NCBI GenBank assembly: GCA_949358305.1
Contig: OX442318.1
Location: 11,638,517-11,702,516 of the forward strand
Reading direction: 5' to 3'
DNA from: Strigamia acuminata
Taxonomy: Eukaryota; Arthropoda; Chilopoda; Geophilomorpha; Linotaeniidae
DNA: 64,000 bases
A model generated the notes under the pieces. It saw only the letters and a program-made list of their open reading frames with translations, searched no databases and had not been told where the DNA came from. The position numbers and the translations under genes were made by a program. Within the stretch, counting starts at the first letter, position 1. The number at the start of each line of letters is the position of its first letter. Below, piece after piece: positions 38,318 to 48,769 of this stretch.

Positions 38318-41300
38318 ATGCCTATTTGTGGAGACGTAAAAATTTCCAAACCGGTCTCGTTTGCAATGCCTACGACGTCATCGTCGGGACGACAGGCCTA
38401 CCTCCCATCCTACAAGACCAGTCCCAGCGCCTACCTCTCGCGGCCCGCCTGCCAACGCGCCACGAGCCTGGACCGCTCGCACACCCGCGAAACCAGCTCC
38501 ACCTCCGCCTACCGCACCTACGGCCTCGACTACACCCGGCCCTCCATCCCCTCCTACTACGGCTCGAGCAGCCGCAAATTCGACTCCTCCGATGTGTTCA
38601 ACCGCATCTCCTACAGCCCCACCAGCACGCTGAACACCGCCTTCAAGACGCTCAACACCATGTCGTCGACCGCGCGCAAGGCACGCAACTCGATCCACGA
38701 CTGCAGCGGCGCCAACGCCGTCCTGCTCAACTTCAAGGACCTCGGCGACACTCACGGTCCGCTCGAGAGCAAGCGCAGCGCGCCGAGACTCAACCGGATT
38801 GACACTATGAGTGACATTGTGCCTTTGAAGACGCGCCCGCCGCTCGGTACTGCCGTCGACAAAAGTGATTCAAACGCCAATTCGCTTCAGAGGGCTAACG
38901 GCATGATTGATTGTTTGGGCCTGTATTTAGATTCGAATTATAATCACGTGGCGATGGCGAGCAACGAGGATAATAAGAACATGCCTTCGGTGTCGCACGC
39001 GCCGAGACATCGATTCCAGACGGCCTCGGCGGCGTCGAGTCCGGGAGGCTCCACCGACGATGTGTCGTACAGGACGCATAGGCACAATCCGGCCTACACG
39101 GCCGCCACTTCTGGATACGGCAGTGTAAGCATTTTCTCAATTGCTTAGTATTTTACTTTGAACACTTTTTATAAAAATTCTCTCTCTGCATCTTATTGTC
39201 CAAAAACAATTTTTTCCTAAAATTTGGGTCCGTCAAATACGGTATTTGATTTAAAATGTGTTTTTTTGCATTGTTTTTGCACGATTTCTGCTGCGTTTGG
39301 CTTTATTTTGTAACATTTATGCTGAAAACGGCTTGGTTTCGTTATATTTGCATTATTTTTGCTATTTTTGACTTATTTTTAGCTATTGGGCTTTAATTTT
39401 GCATTATTTTTTACTACAAGTTGATATACTAGACTACTTTTTGCATAAATATTTGCATTATTTGACTTTATTGCACAGTTTGTTTGACTTCTTTTTGCAT
39501 AATTTGCTTTTTTTGCAAAATATTATTGCACAATATTTTTTTTGCATAATTTGCATTGTGTTTGCTGTATTTGTGCAAGTTGTGACTTATTTTGTGCTAA
39601 ATTTGACATTTGTGCATTATTTTTGCAAACTTATTTTTTGGCTATATTCCATACATTTTACAAATTCGAGTTTAGTTTTTATAGAGCTCTGAAAAATATT
39701 CCATCTATAAAAACTATAAAAACATAAATATCTTTTTAATGAAATTTGATGAAATTTGATTTTCTACTTCCTAAATCCTTTTACGTGCTGCCTAGCTTTA
39801 TTTCTCAACCCAATAAAGCCATTACAACTATATTAATTAAGATTTTGAGAGCTGCAACATTAAACCTAATAATTAAATCAATGCAAAGAAATCTTCAACA
39901 AAAAATGATCCAAAAATTGATCCAAAATTACCACGCTGACATGTACCCAGTTATCTGGATGAGTGAAACTGCAAATTTTACTTTTCTCGAAGACTAATCG
40001 TGTAAACGAACCAGTTTTCCAGAAGAGACAAAACTTATTCGGAAAACTAAATTCCAGTTGTATGAGGTAGATTTTGGGCATTTTGCACATTGAAAACTGC
40101 ATGTAAACACCCGAGCATGCGAAAATTAAAAACTTTGATCGCAATATCGTTGAAAAAACAATCTGGAGTCCCTGTCTCGTTATTACGTGATGTATCCGTC
40201 CCTCTCATTGTAGTAAATTCCCATACTGCAGTGGGTAAGACCAGATCCAGTCGCAGTAGTAACCGTAGTTAATATTGTTATTTAGAGTATTTACACTTTC
40301 AGGACTCCGGTAGTACGAGTAGTTACGGAAGCAGAAGAACATCGCGTGACAACGCCGACAAAGGCGGTCTGGTCGGACTAAGGAATCTTGGCAACACGGT
40401 AAAACCAAACCAAAATCCACTCCAACACGCAACTAATCAAACAAATTAAATCCTCGCAGTGTTTTATGAATTCCGTCATCCAGTGTTTATCCAACACGAA
40501 GCCGTTGGTCGACTATTGCCTCAAAGATTCGTATCTGAACGAATGCAACATCACAATCAGCAGCATGAAAGGCTCTCTAATCAAAGGCAAATTTAATCAA
40601 TTTTTTACAAAAAAAAATATTTTTATATTTTTAAATTTAATTTTTTTTTAGAAATTTTAAATCTATTTTAATTTTTTTAGCGTTTGCCAGTTTGATGCAT
40701 TCGATGTGGCGCGGGACGGCGGATGCTGCGGTGAATCCGCAGATGTTCAAGAATCAGATTCAGAAGTTTGCGCCGCGGTTCATGGGCTACAAGTAAAAGA
40801 ATAAGCAGTGGCTACGTTCATGTCCGACATTATTCTAATGACGCACTGTGATTGGTTGAGATCTATCGATGTCGGTTTGTTTCCTCAAACGATGTTTTCC
40901 AGGTTTTATCTTCTTTTTTTCTTAAAGGGGGGAAAGTGCCCCCCAAATTTAATATTATTTATTTTTGCGACATAGGCTGTATTTCCATCAATGTATCTCG
41001 ATGTATCTCTCAACCAATCGCAGCGCGTCATGAAAATAATGCGTTCACGTCGGTCACTTCGAAAAAAATATCGAACGAATGTTTGAAGTGAAAATGCAAT
41101 AATTAATTAATTGATTAATTAATTCATTTTTGGTTTTTTTAGTCAACAAGACGCGCAGGAGTTCCTGCGCTATTTGTTGCAGGGTTTGCACGAGGATGTG
41201 AACCGGGTGACGTCGAAGCCGAAACCGATTTTGACCGACATCGACGAGTCGTATAGCGAGACCCAGAAAGCTGCCGAGGCTTGGCGAAGGTATTTGAGGA

Positions 41301-43482
41301 TAGATGATAGCAAAATTGTCGGTAGGTGGTTGCAGATTTTTTTTAAAAAAATTTTATTTGTCAAATTATTATTTTTTTATTATTATACATTTTACACTTC
41401 CTCGATAATAATGAAAATTATCTTAGATGATTTTGTTCTTTCAGAAATTTTTGTGGGGCAGCTCAAGAGTTGTCTGCAGTGCACGGTTTGCGGTCATTGC
41501 TCCGTCACTTTTGATCCGTTTTGGGATTTGTCGTTGCCGATTCCAAAGGTAGAGGTTTATTTTTATTGTTGGTTTTGTTTTTGTAAATATAGGATTTGAT
41601 TTTTTGAATTTATTCTTTTTTTGTAGGCAACTGGGCAAGTGAAGCTGCAGCAGTGTTTTGATTTTTTTACCAAAGAAGAAGTTTTAGACGGCGATGAAAA
41701 ACCTGTAATTTCTTGGATTGCCGTAAAAGCTCTTTTACTGCAAAACGCGCTTGAATGGGCAAAAAAGCATTCTAATGAACAAAAGTGCGTTTTTTAATGG
41801 AGCAAAAATGCATGATGCAATTTTATGTAGGGAAACGTAATTTCAGACAGAAACATGAAATTGTATAGGTGGAGATGTGCGAATTTATGCGGAAATATGC
41901 AATTTTTGATAAAAAAGTTGCAATTTTTGGTGAAAATATGCAGTTATTGTGCAATTTTTGGTGAAAATATGCAGTTATTGTGCAATTTTTGGTGAAAATA
42001 TGCAGTTATTGTGCAATTTTTGGTGAAAATATGCAGTTATTGTGCAATTTTTGGTGAAAATATGCAGTTATTGTGCAATTTTTGGTGAAAATATGCAGTT
42101 ATTGTGCAATTTTTGGTGAAAATATGCAGTTATTGTGCAATTTTTGGTGAAAATATGCAGTTATTGTGCAATTTTTGGTGAAAATATGCAGTTATTGTGC
42201 AATTTTATAAAGAAAATTTTTAATTTAAGCTAGAAAACATCCAATTTTAGACAAAATTTTAGCAAATATTTGCGGAAATGCAATATCAGGGACCATAAGA
42301 CTATTTTTGTATGAAAAAATCCATACTTCGGTCTAAAATTGTCTCAAATTTCTGTTTGTACAATATAAATGCATAAACGATTATCTTAGTCGTGGAACGT
42401 AATTTTTCAGTGCTCAAAATGCACAAAACATTGAAAATAACTTTAAAAATACGGTAAATCAGCTTTTACGGCGTACAAATACCATTTTTTTCGAGCATTT
42501 TCCGTTTCCGAAAAGCACAAATTCTAATAACTTCTACTCTTTTCAGACATGTTCAAAGTGCAAAACGAGAAGAAAATGCACCAAAAGCATGACAATTTTT
42601 AAATTCCCAAGAATTTTGGTTATTCGTATCCTTGAAAAAGAATTATTTAAAAAAAAAAAAAAGTTTATTTGTTCGATTACTTAACCGAACTCTCTCAGAC
42701 TTAAAACGGTTCGCACCAACAGAACGATTCCGATCAAAACTCTCAACACTAATCGACTTCCCACTCACAAATTTAGATCTGAGCCCTTACATGTCGACTT
42801 CTAGCAAAAGTAAAGCCAAATTTTTAAATTTTAAAATTCAAAAGTAGGGTTTCGGTACCGGGAAACCGGGGTACCGATTTCCCGGGAAACCCGGTGAAAA
42901 ATCACGGTACCGGGAACCGGGAATTTTCAAAATAACCAGTTCCGTCAAAAAACGTCGTTAAAACGTCATTTTCGTCATTGAAACGTTACAACTTGTAATG
43001 TTTCAATGATGAAAAGGGCTATTTTTACCATAAAAATGGTTAAAATTGGCCATTTTTGACGAAAAATGGCTAAAATTAACCATTATTTACGAAAAACGGC
43101 CATTTTTAGCCATTTTTTGTCGCCTGATTTTAATTCCCGGGAGTACCGAATTCACGGGAATACCGGCCATTTTGGTACCGGGAACCGGGAATTGGAAAAG
43201 GGCGGAAAAACCGAAACCCTATTCAAAAGCAATTTCTAATTCTCTAATGAAATGTTGACTAACTACATAGGTCAGCCTTGCGTTTACAACCTGTATGCAG
43301 TGTCGAATCACTCGGGCACGATCTATTCGGGCCACTACACCGCTTACTGCAAAAACCCCTACACGAGCGACTGGCACGACTTCAACGACAGCAGGGTGTC
43401 GCAGCTGTCTGCGAGCTCGGTCGTGTCGTCCGAAGCCTATGTTTTGTTCTACGAAATCAGCAGCCATAATTCACGTCTCTAA
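38318..43482 (+). CDS. USP2: USP2-type ubiquitin carboxyl-terminal hydrolase
   Basis: A cysteine protease that removes ubiquitin from proteins. Ten coding exons join in phase: 38318-39124, 40303-40398, 40460-40586, 40681-40792, 41143-41321, 41445-41548, 41627-41704, 42547-42625, 42699-42809 and 43271-43482, giving 634 residues. The first ~285 residues are Ser/Tyr/Arg-rich, like the USP2 N-terminal extension. The catalytic core has [20 protein letters not shown] (Cys box), [26 protein letters not shown] with zinc ligands CTVC and [47 protein letters not shown] (His box) and WHDFNDSRV. The start ATG at 38318 follows an acceptor-like TCCTCAG. The intron after 40586 appears to use a GC donor. AATAAA lies at 43854-43859. 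Confidence 0.95.
39240..39650. repeat. Degenerate TTTTTGCATAATTTGCATTA-type repeat in a USP2 intron
   Basis: Simple T-rich sequence with TTTGCAT or TTTGCAC recurring every 10-20 bp. Not a clean array. The ORFs across it are composition artefacts. Confidence 0.6.
41930..42205. repeat. 31-bp tandem repeat in a USP2 intron
   Basis: About nine almost identical copies of GTGCAATTTTTGGTGAAAAT followed by ATGCAGTTATT. The homogeneity suggests recent amplification. Confidence 0.97.
42845..43221. mobile_element. hAT-like MITE, copy 2, in a USP2 intron
   Basis: 377 bp with ends TAGGGTTTCGGT and its exact inverted repeat, flanked by an exact 8-bp duplication TTCAAAAG (42837-42844 and 43222-43229). It begins 35 bp after the donor; without it the intron would be about 76 bp. 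Confidence 0.93.
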
Positions 43483-44244
43483 GAGTGTCTTGATCGGGTT
43501 TTATAATTTGTATACATTTTGTGCGTGCTAATAAGTCGTTTTAATTTAAAAATTGCAAAGTTGGCGACGAACATTTTTATTTATTATTTATTTTTATTTA
43601 TTATTTTTTGGTTTCGTTTAATGCATTTATTTATTTGATTTAATTTATTGGAAAGAGGAAAAAAAAAGGAAGATATTTTTAATTTAAAATTTTATTTATT
43701 TGTTGATTATATTTTGCTTTATTTATTGCGTTTAAAAGATATTTATTTATTTTTTGGGTCCTTGTAAAAAAAAATTATTGGACAAATTGTAAAATACAAA
43801 AAAATGGAGAAAAATTACATAGTTGGTCAGAAAATGAAGTATAACAATTGTTAAATAAAAAAAATTTTATTCGAAGTGATTGTCTTTTGCGTTTTTAGGG
43901 TGAAATTGGTTTTGATGTTTTGACGATGTGGTACAGCAGTTGATGTTCCTGTAATAGTAATTACCTAATCGGTCACCAGGCTGCACTAAAGGCACAAAAC
44001 CGTTAGTTTGTTCGTTTGTTTGCGCTGCTTCTAGTTTTAATAGGTATATAAATAAATAAATAAATAAAGTATATTCTCATTTAGATTGAATTATTTCTCC
44101 GGTTTTGTTTGATGTACGTAAATGGACATCTCAATTAAATTACCGGTACTAATGTATTTGATTTCATTTCCGTTTCGGCATTTATCACTGGAACACCGAG
44201 ATTGTATTTTTTACATCAATTTGTTTCAACATGAACTGAGATGG
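43483..44244. other. USP2 3' UTR and spacer
   Basis: AT-rich 3' UTR to the AATAAA at 43854-43859, then about 390 bp with nothing recognised up to the retrotransposon target duplication. Confidence 0.5.
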
Positions 44245-44248
44245 AACA

Positions 44249-45597
44249 TGTGGTGACCCGACTGGGGTGGGGCACGAAGAGTTTCTCTCGTGGCCTACAT
44301 ACGGGTAAAGAAGGGGAGTCGCACGCGCGCCTCCCTTCCCTCAGAGCATTGACATCCAGTCAATGGACGGGCGTCTGCCCTGGGGGAGTGGGGGAGATTC
44401 GTCTTCTCCACTATTGGGTGGCTTTAGTCACCTGTCACCCCCCCGCTTTGTGCAAAGGAATTCGCCTTGCACTGAGCGGGCAGAACCAACACAAAAATCA
44501 ACCAAGATACACGTAAAAGCCAAACGTCCTAAAACGATCAAGCCTAAGTACAAAGACTTCAGGAGTGACCTAGGACAAGGGACTTTCAACGTGAGTACGA
44601 TTGATTTGTGTTAACCTCCGCAGAGTAACCTGCGAAACAAGATTACCGTACTGCCTTGAACAATGGCCGGGCGCAATTAAGCGCCGGCTCTTGATCAAGC
44701 GCCTGGCAACCGTCAGCCGAAAAACCAATAAGCGCCTGCCTCAAATAAACGCCGGGCGCGTTTAAACGCCGGGTTAACCGAAAAATACTTTAAAAACGGT
44801 TATTAAAAACAGTTTTTAGTAGCCTTTTGGAGGAAACTTCGACGGACGAAACCTCAACAAACGAAACGTTCGGAGTCAGCAACTTTTTTTTTGGATAGAG
44901 GCCTGGCTTAAATAATCGCCTGGTTTTGAATAAGCGCCTGGCGGGCGAGTCAAAAAAAAAATTAAACGCCCGGGCCATTGTTCAAGGCAGTACGGTACCA
45001 CACTATTTTAGCAAGCCAGCTAGAAATAGTAAACCTACTCCAATTTAGCGAGTTGTGCAGACAAACGGTCGCACAAGCCTAAATTGCAGTAACCACGACG
45101 AGCGTTCCCGCCGCTGTGTGTATCGCCGGGAACCACCAAGCGTCCGCCGCTGTGTGATCGCCGGACACCTACAAAAAACCCTAAACCTAGACAACAGACC
45201 AGAAGTAAGACCTTTCAGGCATTCACTCGCGCCCGACCAGCGTGAGCCCGAAGGACCGAACGAGAAACGTGAGACGAGGACGCCATTCATTGCCACGCCG
45301 GCCCAAGACGACACCACGTTGCCACGCGGACGCCATCTTGGATCCACAGCGACAAAGGACGACCTCGACCAGTTTCTCGCCAACTTCACACCCCTTTCCT
45401 TTTACCTTTTTATTCCCTTACATATTTTATTCCCTTTTAACTGTATATTCCCGTATAATAAATACATTTATTATATTTACCTTTTACATTGTCTTGCCGT
45501 GTTACATTATTTGGGTAACCGCTTGAGTAAAGCGGTATTGCGAGATCAGAGAGTGACTCATACCACGTATCAGCGACAGACCGAGTTGAGCGCGACA
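44249..45597 (+). repeat. 5' LTR, interrupted by a MITE
   Basis: About 997 bp of LTR plus a 350-bp MITE and its TA duplication. It carries a polyadenylation signal AATAAA at 45457-45462. Apart from the MITE I see one C-run length difference and one substitution against the 3' LTR. Confidence 0.95.
44646..44995 (-). mobile_element. 350-bp TA-flanked MITE, copy 2, inside the 5' LTR
   Basis: The 3' LTR reads GATTACCACAC where the 5' LTR has GATTA, the insert, then TACCACAC. The empty site proves the borders and the TA duplication. Ends CCGTACTGCCTTGAACAATG with inverted partner. Opposite orientation to the copy at 29391-29740. Confidence 0.96.
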
Positions 45598-45665
45598 CGT
45601 GGGGGCCTGTCCGGGATCGATTTAAACGACTCGAATAGAACTTGAGATCATTTTCATACCCAAAA

Positions 45666-48600
45666 ATGGCAGACAATATCCGAGTAACGGATTCCGACTC
45701 CGACGCGAACAAGAGAGCCGGCAGTCGTAAAGGCGCCGACTATCACTTGCGATCTGGAGGTCCCTTACCCAAAGCCTCAGCGCACGAAGCGAGGCAAAAA
45801 CGGCGCAAGCCTAAACCCGATCGCAGAAGCGCATCAGAGGCATCGCACCCGTCTCGTTCCGAGACGAGGCAGCGATTGGACGAGACAGAGCGGGGTGAAG
45901 AGCAATCTCACTCCAAACTGCCGCGTTCTAACCGTGACGGCGAGACGAGCGGAAACGAGGTTTTATCCCGTAACCCATCGCCTCGTCTAACGCACGACAC
46001 CGAGGTGGGCAGTCCGAAAGCGGCGTCTCCGATACAAAAGACGGCCTCAAACACGACAGCTAATTCGGCACTAAACACGCCAATTACGCAAAGCCGCCCA
46101 GCTTCGGTCAGGTCCGAAGGACACAAGTCCAATGCGTCAAAAACTGAGCGTGTTCCGAGCCAGCCTTACAGCGTCTCGGCCACATTGGTTGACACGATGC
46201 AGTTGGCACAGGCAGAAGGTGTACGATACACTCTGCCAACGGGAAAAATAACTGTGTACGAAACATTACAAATCGTACGTGCAGCTTTAAGAGCGCACAG
46301 GTTATCCCCGGAAATCACCGTTGTTGAAGGCGCATACGCTCAACAAATGGTAGACTCCGCTCAATTCGAAGCGGATGCCGAGAATGAGGCCCGACAAGCC
46401 ATCCGCGAGAGAAAGCGGAAGCTGGCGGAAAGAGAAGCGCGAGCTCTCGAGTACGGCAAATCCCAGCGCGTTCCGACTACTCCAGAAGAAGTCGAAATAG
46501 TTGATCGAGCCTCACATGCACATCGTTATGCATTCCGTTCTCAACAAGAAGCTGAACAAGCTTTCATGACTAGGCTGCAACGAGACAAACCAAAATCCGT
46601 TCGCAAGCCAGAAGTTAGCTCGTCCGAATTGTCCGACGAGAGCGTAGAAGGCGACCCGAAGCGCACGCCGAAGGTCAGCCCCAAACCCGAGCGAAAAAAG
46701 GAAGTGCCAGTCACTCCACGCAAACGGGAAGTCTCGACCGAACAACGCGTTCGACCTCGCATGATGGCGTTAGACGATAACACTAACAACGCTATCAACC
46801 GATTAATAAATGCGAACAACGCGCGTCGTAACGAAGAACAGACTCACACGAGCCGACAACGCGACGACCCGCGGGGTAACGACTGGCAACAGCCGGTACC
46901 CATCCTCAAAGACGACGGACCTTCGAGAAAACCTTCCGAAGACCGCACATCGTCACGAGAGGAACGTCAACGCGAAAGAGGACAGCAACAGTATCACTAC
47001 GGAAACAGTGATTCGTCGTCGGATGAACTGGAGTCGAATGCACCCAGTCATCACGATTCGGAGAGAGGTTCCGGAGAAAGACGAAGGGAAAGAGAACGCG
47101 ATGAACGCAGGGAAAGGGAACGTGACGACCGTCGTAGGGGCCGGAAAGAGTCAAACTCTTCACGGCGCAACCCGCCACGCCGCTCACCGTCTCCCGACCC
47201 CAGCTCCGACCCCTCGTCCAACGACGACAGACGAAATGATAAGTCAAGTAATCGCCGGAAGAGATCCAACTCTCCGCGCGATAGAGAGAAACGACGTCGA
47301 TCGGAAAATAGCGACCACCGACGGGAGGAGTTTCAGGACCTTCCCCGACAAAGCGCGTTTACCGATTCGACGGGTCGGCAGTATACGATGGGAGAGCTTG
47401 GAAGAGCCCTGCTTGGCTCGTTAAAAGCCGAAGGAATCGATCTGAGCAAACGAAATGATCGTAATCGTAACACTGGTGACCGCGTAAAGAAAAAATACGC
47501 TGTCTCCCGACGTGACACCATGAGTGTTACCGGGAATATTAGGTGGCAATTTTATATTCAGAACCGTTTCGACGGGTCATGGAAAGCGGGAGATCGCTTC
47601 CTTGACGAAGTAATTCGGATTAAGACTGCCACTAAAGCCACCGTAGGAGACATGCTCACCCACGGTATTGTCGAGCTAATGACAGGCTCGGCACGTGAGT
47701 GGTACCAAGGATTGAAAGGCGTCAATTGGGACGACTTTTTAATGAGATTCGACCTGCGCTACGGCGAGACACCCGAAGAGGTGAGCCGAAAGATGCGAGG
47801 TCTTCGCCAGATGCCTGGTGAAACCATAATGGATTACGACATTCGCGCCAGATTGTTGTTCGAAAAGGCCCCGATGGAATTTCATGCCACGGGATTCAAC
47901 CTTTTCTTTCTCGGCGGTTTGTCGGAATACTCGCAACGGGTGCTACTTGAAGAAAGGGCACCGACAGGAGGCAGCTACGAAGAAATGAGCGCCTTCCTGT
48001 TCGAGAACACGATAGATATCGAGAAGAGATATTATTCCGCTTTACCAGAAGCGGAGAAAGCAGCAACCGCTAAACGTCTCAAGTTGAGTGCGGAAAGATA
48101 TGGGGCGACAGACAAAATCATGCGCCCTACTGAATATCTTAGCGGTATAATGGAGCTGGCAGAAGCTAGCGTTGGTTTACAAATAAAAAATAAACTGACA
48201 TCCACGCTGCCTTCCAACCCATTGGCCGCCCCTAAAAAGGCACCGACAGCGTCAGCCATGCAAGCGACACTGGAGGAGGTCAAGGAGGGGGAGGAAGCCG
48301 AACAAAATGTCGGAAAATCAGACGAAAAAGAAGAAAAAGACGATTATTCGACGGACGAAGAAATACGAAGCTATCGCGATACCTTATCAACGGGTTGCGA
48401 TGAGGAAGGACCGCTAGTACATCTCATCCATCGAGATAGAGCGGTAGAAGAATTTCGCGCCAGGTTAAAACCAAATGCCGGCCGAATTCCGAAGTATTTT
48501 CGAAAAAATTACACGCCACCGTCGAAAGTAGACCCTGAAAAAAAGAAATCGATTGAAGCCCCAAGAGACAAATCAAATATTCGTTGTTTTAAGTGTAACC

Positions 48601-48746
48601 AACCGGGTCACTATTCCAATGAGTGCCCAAGAACAGCGAAAGAAGACGCTAAGTTTGACGCGATAATGAAGCAGATGGCAGAGATTAAACTCGCCATGGC
48701 AAAAAACGAGTCAAAAAACGAGTCAGCGCAGGCGGCGAAGAAATAA
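45666..48746 (+). CDS. gag: Retrotransposon Gag polyprotein
   Basis: 1,026 residues from the ATG at 45666 (codons read upstream of it begin with TTG and are in the leader). The N-terminal half is basic and disordered, with KRAGSRKGADYHLRS and an Arg/Glu/Ser-rich tract around residues 420-560 (RRERERDERRERERDD). A retrotransposon capsid-like region follows (for example LMTGSAREWYQGL, YGETPEEV and LRQMPGETIMDY). A single CCHC zinc knuckle, CFKCNQPGHYSNEC, lies near the C-terminus and would bind RNA. The last codons run through two A-AAA-AAC heptamers before TAA. The length is large for a Ty3/gypsy Gag, mainly because of the N-terminal extension. Confidence 0.95.
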   Translation: MADNIRVTDSDSDANKRAGSRKGADYHLRSGGPLPKASAHEARQKRRKPKPDRRSASEASHPSRSETRQRLDETERGEEQSHSKLPRSNRDGETSGNEVLSRNPSPRLTHDTEVGSPKAASPIQKTASNTTANSALNTPITQSRPASVRSEGHKSNASKTERVPSQPYSVSATLVDTMQLAQAEGVRYTLPTGKITVYETLQIVRAALRAHRLSPEITVVEGAYAQQMVDSAQFEADAENEARQAIRERKRKLAEREARALEYGKSQRVPTTPEEVEIVDRASHAHRYAFRSQQEAEQAFMTRLQRDKPKSVRKPEVSSSELSDESVEGDPKRTPKVSPKPERKKEVPVTPRKREVSTEQRVRPRMMALDDNTNNAINRLINANNARRNEEQTHTSRQRDDPRGNDWQQPVPILKDDGPSRKPSEDRTSSREERQRERGQQQYHYGNSDSSSDELESNAPSHHDSERGSGERRRERERDERRERERDDRRRGRKESNSSRRNPPRRSPSPDPSSDPSSNDDRRNDKSSNRRKRSNSPRDREKRRRSENSDHRREEFQDLPRQSAFTDSTGRQYTMGELGRALLGSLKAEGIDLSKRNDRNRNTGDRVKKKYAVSRRDTMSVTGNIRWQFYIQNRFDGSWKAGDRFLDEVIRIKTATKATVGDMLTHGIVELMTGSAREWYQGLKGVNWDDFLMRFDLRYGETPEEVSRKMRGLRQMPGETIMDYDIRARLLFEKAPMEFHATGFNLFFLGGLSEYSQRVLLEERAPTGGSYEEMSAFLFENTIDIEKRYYSALPEAEKAATAKRLKLSAERYGATDKIMRPTEYLSGIMELAEASVGLQIKNKLTSTLPSNPLAAPKKAPTASAMQATLEEVKEGEEAEQNVGKSDEKEEKDDYSTDEEIRSYRDTLSTGCDEEGPLVHLIHRDRAVEEFRARLKPNAGRIPKYFRKNYTPPSKVDPEKKKSIEAPRDKSNIRCFKCNQPGHYSNECPRTAKEDAKFDAIMKQMAEIKLAMAKNESKNESAQAAKK

Positions 48747-48764
48747 CTTCTCGACCGTCTGCGC
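48701..48764 (+). promoter_or_regulatory. -1 ribosomal frameshift signal between gag and pol
   Basis: Two slippery heptamers AAAAAAC (48701-48707 and 48713-48719) are both phased A-AAA-AAC in the gag frame. Six bases (GAGTCA) separate the second from a stem: GCGCAGGCGG (48726-48735) pairs with CCGTCTGCGC (48755-48764) with one G-U. An inner GAAG/CTTC pairs within the loop, which contains the gag stop. Pol lies in the -1 frame, which is open across this point from 48689. Confidence 0.9.
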
Positions 48765-48769
48765 CATTC

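Noticed and set aside
45598-45615. Naming the primer tRNA from the binding-site candidate
   Set aside because: The sequence fits a primer site by position, but I could not match it to a tRNA 3' end with confidence.
45055-45645. ORFs within the 5' LTR (and 57575-58138 in the 3' LTR)
   Set aside because: They cover promoter, R and U5 regions and run across the LTR end; no conserved protein features.
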